DNA of 17,739 nt from Chitinophagaceae bacterium (lineage in GTDB: Bacteria; Bacteroidota; Bacteroidia; Chitinophagales; Chitinophagaceae), in NCBI GenBank assembly GCA_003489485.1, contig DNMB01000016.1, positions 1 through 17,739 of the forward strand, written 5' to 3'. The notes below the pieces were generated by a model. That model had not been told where the DNA came from. It saw nothing but the letters and a program-made list of their open reading frames with translations, and searched no databases. Shown piece by piece: positions 16,205-17,739 of the stretch. The position numbers and the translations under genes are program-made. The stretch's first letter is position 1. Each line of letters begins with the position of its first letter.

Positions 16205-16695
16205 CAACTGACAACAACGAGTTACAGGACTGCTATGGATGGCTGGCAGCGATCCATGACCCCGAGATACCGGTGCTTTCTATTTTGGACCTGGGCATCG
16301 TGCGAAATATCGAACTACTTAGTACGCTTAACCAAGAGGGTCATATCCGTGTGACGATCACGGCCACCTATACAGGCTGCCCTGCCATGGATACCATTGC
16401 GATGCTCATTAAAATGGAGCTGCGCAACAAAGGATATAAAAAAGTAGAGGTGGAACGATCGATCTCACCGGCCTGGACCACCGATTGGATGACGCAGGAG
16501 GGAAAAGAAAAATTAAGAGCCTATGGGATCGCCCCACCCGATAAGCGGTTTAGTATTCCCGACAATGGGATCACCTGCCCACAGTGTGGTAGCAGTAACA
16601 CTCGCCTGCTAAGCGAATTCGGCAGTACGGCTTGTAAATCGTTGTTACAATGCAATGATTGTGCCGAACCGTTCGATTATTTTAAATGCCATTAG
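16198..16695 (+). CDS. paaD: Phenylacetate degradation protein PaaD (Fe-S maturation factor)
   Basis: A 165-residue protein of the DUF59/MIP18 type, needed in E. coli for assembly of the epoxidase, probably by helping the Fe-S cluster of PaaE. The N-terminal DUF59 domain (about 8-100) has IHDPEIPVLSILDLGIVRNI and TYTGCPAMDTI, the conserved loop Cys. The C-terminus carries a four-Cys zinc-binding module: CPQCGSSNTRLLSEFGST, ACKSLLQCNDC and a last EPFDYFKCH. I chose the ATG at 16198, which overlaps the paaC stop (7 bases); an ATG two codons earlier at 16192 is equally possible. The much longer frame starting at 16033 is not family sequence. The overlap suggests translational coupling. Confidence 0.94.
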   Translation: MVTTDNNELQDCYGWLAAIHDPEIPVLSILDLGIVRNIELLSTLNQEGHIRVTITATYTGCPAMDTIAMLIKMELRNKGYKKVEVERSISPAWTTDWMTQEGKEKLRAYGIAPPDKRFSIPDNGITCPQCGSSNTRLLSEFGSTACKSLLQCNDCAEPFDYFKCH

Positions 16696-16709
16696 CCAAC
16701 GGCATTGAG

Positions 16710-16717
16710 TAACTTTA
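16710..16717 (+). promoter_or_regulatory. Possible internal -7 box before the paaG-like gene
   Basis: TAACTTTA in the 38-bp gap after paaD differs from TAnnTTTG at the last base only. It sits 24 bases before the ATG at 16734, the same distance as at ligA and paaA. It may be a secondary promoter for the lower part of the cluster. No -33 element is evident. Confidence 0.3.
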
Positions 16718-16733
16718 TACCAAACAGATCAAC

Positions 16734-17507
16734 ATGTCCTCTATTCTTGTTGAGATCAAAGACCAGGTTGCGACACTAACGTTGAATCGCCCTGAAAAAT
16801 TCAATGCCTTTAACCGCGAGATGGCACTACTGCTGCAACAAGAGCTGGATGCTTGTCGGCAAAATGAGATACGGGCGGTAGTAATTACCGGAAACGGAAA
16901 AGCATTTTGTGCAGGGCAAGACCTGGGCGAGGTGGTCGATCCGCAAGGACCCGGCATGGCGCGTATCTTAAAGGAGCACTATAACCCTATCGTTACGCGC
17001 ATTCGAGAACTTGGTAAACCGGTCATTGCAGCCGTTAACGGCGTGGCAGCCGGCGCCGGTGCCAACCTGGCGCTTTGTGCAGACATTACCATTGCCGGCG
17101 AATCGGCAAATTTTATACAAGCCTTTTCCAAGATCGGTCTGGTACCCGATACAGGCGGATCTTTTTTTCTGCCCCGTCTGATCGGGATGCAACGGGCAGC
17201 CGCACTGATGATGACCGGCGATAAACTCAGCGCTGCGGAAGCAGCCAGCATGGGGATGATATGGAAGACAGTTCCCGATCAGGAATTACTTGCACAAGCG
17301 ATGGGTCTGGCCAAACAGTTAGCAACGATGCCCACCACTGCACTGGGACTCATCAAGCAGCAGTTGAACGCCAGCTTTACAAATACAATAGAGGAGCAAC
17401 TTCAACTCGAAGATCGGCTGCAACAACAAGCAGCTGCCACCGCTGATTTTCACGAAGGTGTACAAGCCTTCTTGGAAAAAAGAACCGCTCGCTTTACAGG
17501 ACAATAA
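16734..17507 (+). CDS. paaG: Enoyl-CoA hydratase/isomerase family protein, PaaG-like (ring-epoxide isomerase)
   Basis: A 257-residue crotonase-fold enzyme. In this cluster it most likely converts 1,2-epoxyphenylacetyl-CoA to the oxepin-CoA. Visible motifs are LTLNRPEKFNAFN (15-27), the oxyanion-hole segments AFCAGQDLG (57-65) and NGVAAGAGANLAL (102-114), and FSKIGLVPDTGGSFFLPRLI (131-150). The Asp in PDTGG (Asp139) is at the position of the single catalytic Asp of PaaG. PaaF-type hydratases would instead have two catalytic Glu residues, and these are absent. The C-terminal region (LQLEDRLQQQAAATADFHEG and VQAFLEKRTARFTGQ) also fits PaaG. It is 38 bp from paaD and 17 bp from paaI. Assignment as another crotonase-family step cannot be fully excluded. 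Confidence 0.88.
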   Translation: MSSILVEIKDQVATLTLNRPEKFNAFNREMALLLQQELDACRQNEIRAVVITGNGKAFCAGQDLGEVVDPQGPGMARILKEHYNPIVTRIRELGKPVIAAVNGVAAGAGANLALCADITIAGESANFIQAFSKIGLVPDTGGSFFLPRLIGMQRAAALMMTGDKLSAAEAASMGMIWKTVPDQELLAQAMGLAKQLATMPTTALGLIKQQLNASFTNTIEEQLQLEDRLQQQAAATADFHEGVQAFLEKRTARFTGQ

Positions 17508-17524
17508 CCCATAAATCTCTTACT

Positions 17525-17739
17525 ATGCAATCTGCAGCCGACCAATTAGCCAACGACGTAGTGGCTCATATGATGAATGAAGATCGCTTTTCGCAATGGC
17601 TGGGCATTTCCGTACTAGAGGTGCGAGAAGGGTACAGTCGCATTGCAATGAGCATTCGCCCCGAAATGGTCAATGGATTTGGAATTGTGCATGGAGGAGT
17701 TAGTTTTTCGTTGGCCGATAGCGCATTTGCCTTTGCTTG
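17525..17739 (+). CDS. paaI: Phenylacetyl-CoA hotdog thioesterase PaaI (partial, C-terminus off the right edge)
   Basis: The first 71 residues of a hotdog-fold thioesterase. PaaI hydrolyses ring-hydroxylated phenylacetyl-CoA intermediates and so frees trapped CoA when the pathway stalls. The visible part reads MQSAADQLANDVVAHMMNED, then FSQWLGISVLEV and VNGFGIVHGGVSFSLADSAF. The latter holds the HGG motif (56-58) and the catalytic-site Asp65, matching PaaI closely. The ATG at 17525 comes 17 bp after the paaG-like stop, so it is in the same operon. The frame is open to the window edge. Confidence 0.93.
   Translation, partial: MQSAADQLANDVVAHMMNEDRFSQWLGISVLEVREGYSRIAMSIRPEMVNGFGIVHGGVSFSLADSAFAFA

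Noticed and set aside
16734..17507. Reading the crotonase-family gene as paaF
   Set aside because: The PDTGG motif with a single Asp fits PaaG; PaaF hydratases carry two catalytic Glu that are not seen here.
1..17739. Search for CRISPR arrays, tRNA/rRNA genes, insertion sequences, phage or defence genes
   Set aside because: No regularly spaced repeats, no transposase- or integrase-like proteins and no recognisable RNA genes were seen on either strand; the gene content is metabolic and envelope-related.

Overview
The window comes from a Bacteroidota chromosome, most likely a Chitinophagaceae-like environmental member. The evidence is a SusC/RagA-type outer-membrane receptor, a secreted amylase ending in a type IX secretion (T9SS) sorting domain, a lamin-tail surface protein, and promoter-like TAnnTTTG boxes of the Bacteroidota type. 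The family-level placement is inference. All genes are ordinary in composition for such a genome, and I see no IS element, phage gene, tRNA, rRNA or CRISPR array.

Region 1 (1-6642, all minus strand) is a glycan-use locus. In transcription order it holds a secreted multidomain GH13 alpha-amylase, a Nudix-fold winged-helix regulator with a degenerate Nudix box, and a SusC-like TonB-dependent transporter that runs off the left edge. A SusD partner would be expected just outside. The amylase would cut starch-like glucans outside the cell, the receptor would import oligosaccharides, and the regulator probably senses a sugar-derived ligand.

Region 2 (6783-12318) is a stretch of unrelated genes: ligA (NAD-dependent DNA ligase), a secreted protein with two lamin-tail-like domains, a small secreted or outer-membrane beta-barrel-like protein of unknown function, and, convergent to it, a PfkB-family sugar/nucleoside kinase.

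Region 3 (12395-17739, all plus strand) is an aerobic phenylacetate degradation cluster: TetR-family regulator, paaE, paaA, paaB, paaC, paaD, a paaG-like isomerase/hydratase, and the start of paaI. PaaABCE (with PaaD for Fe-S maturation) would epoxidise phenylacetyl-CoA, PaaG would isomerise the epoxide to the oxepin, and PaaI is the rescue thioesterase. paaK, paaZ, paaF, paaH and paaJ are not in the window. paaE is uncoupled from paaABCD and sits 3 bp behind the regulator gene. A 14-bp inverted repeat of the PaaR-operator pattern lies over the predicted paaA promoter.

I found no clearly new biological system. The points most worth following are the degenerate Nudix regulator of the starch locus with a helically phased repeat in front of susC, the candidate PaaR operator and split paaE/paaABCD arrangement, and a run of promoter-like boxes placed so close to start codons that several mRNAs may be nearly leaderless. 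No gene-free stretch exceeds 300 bases; the longest is 2783-2991.
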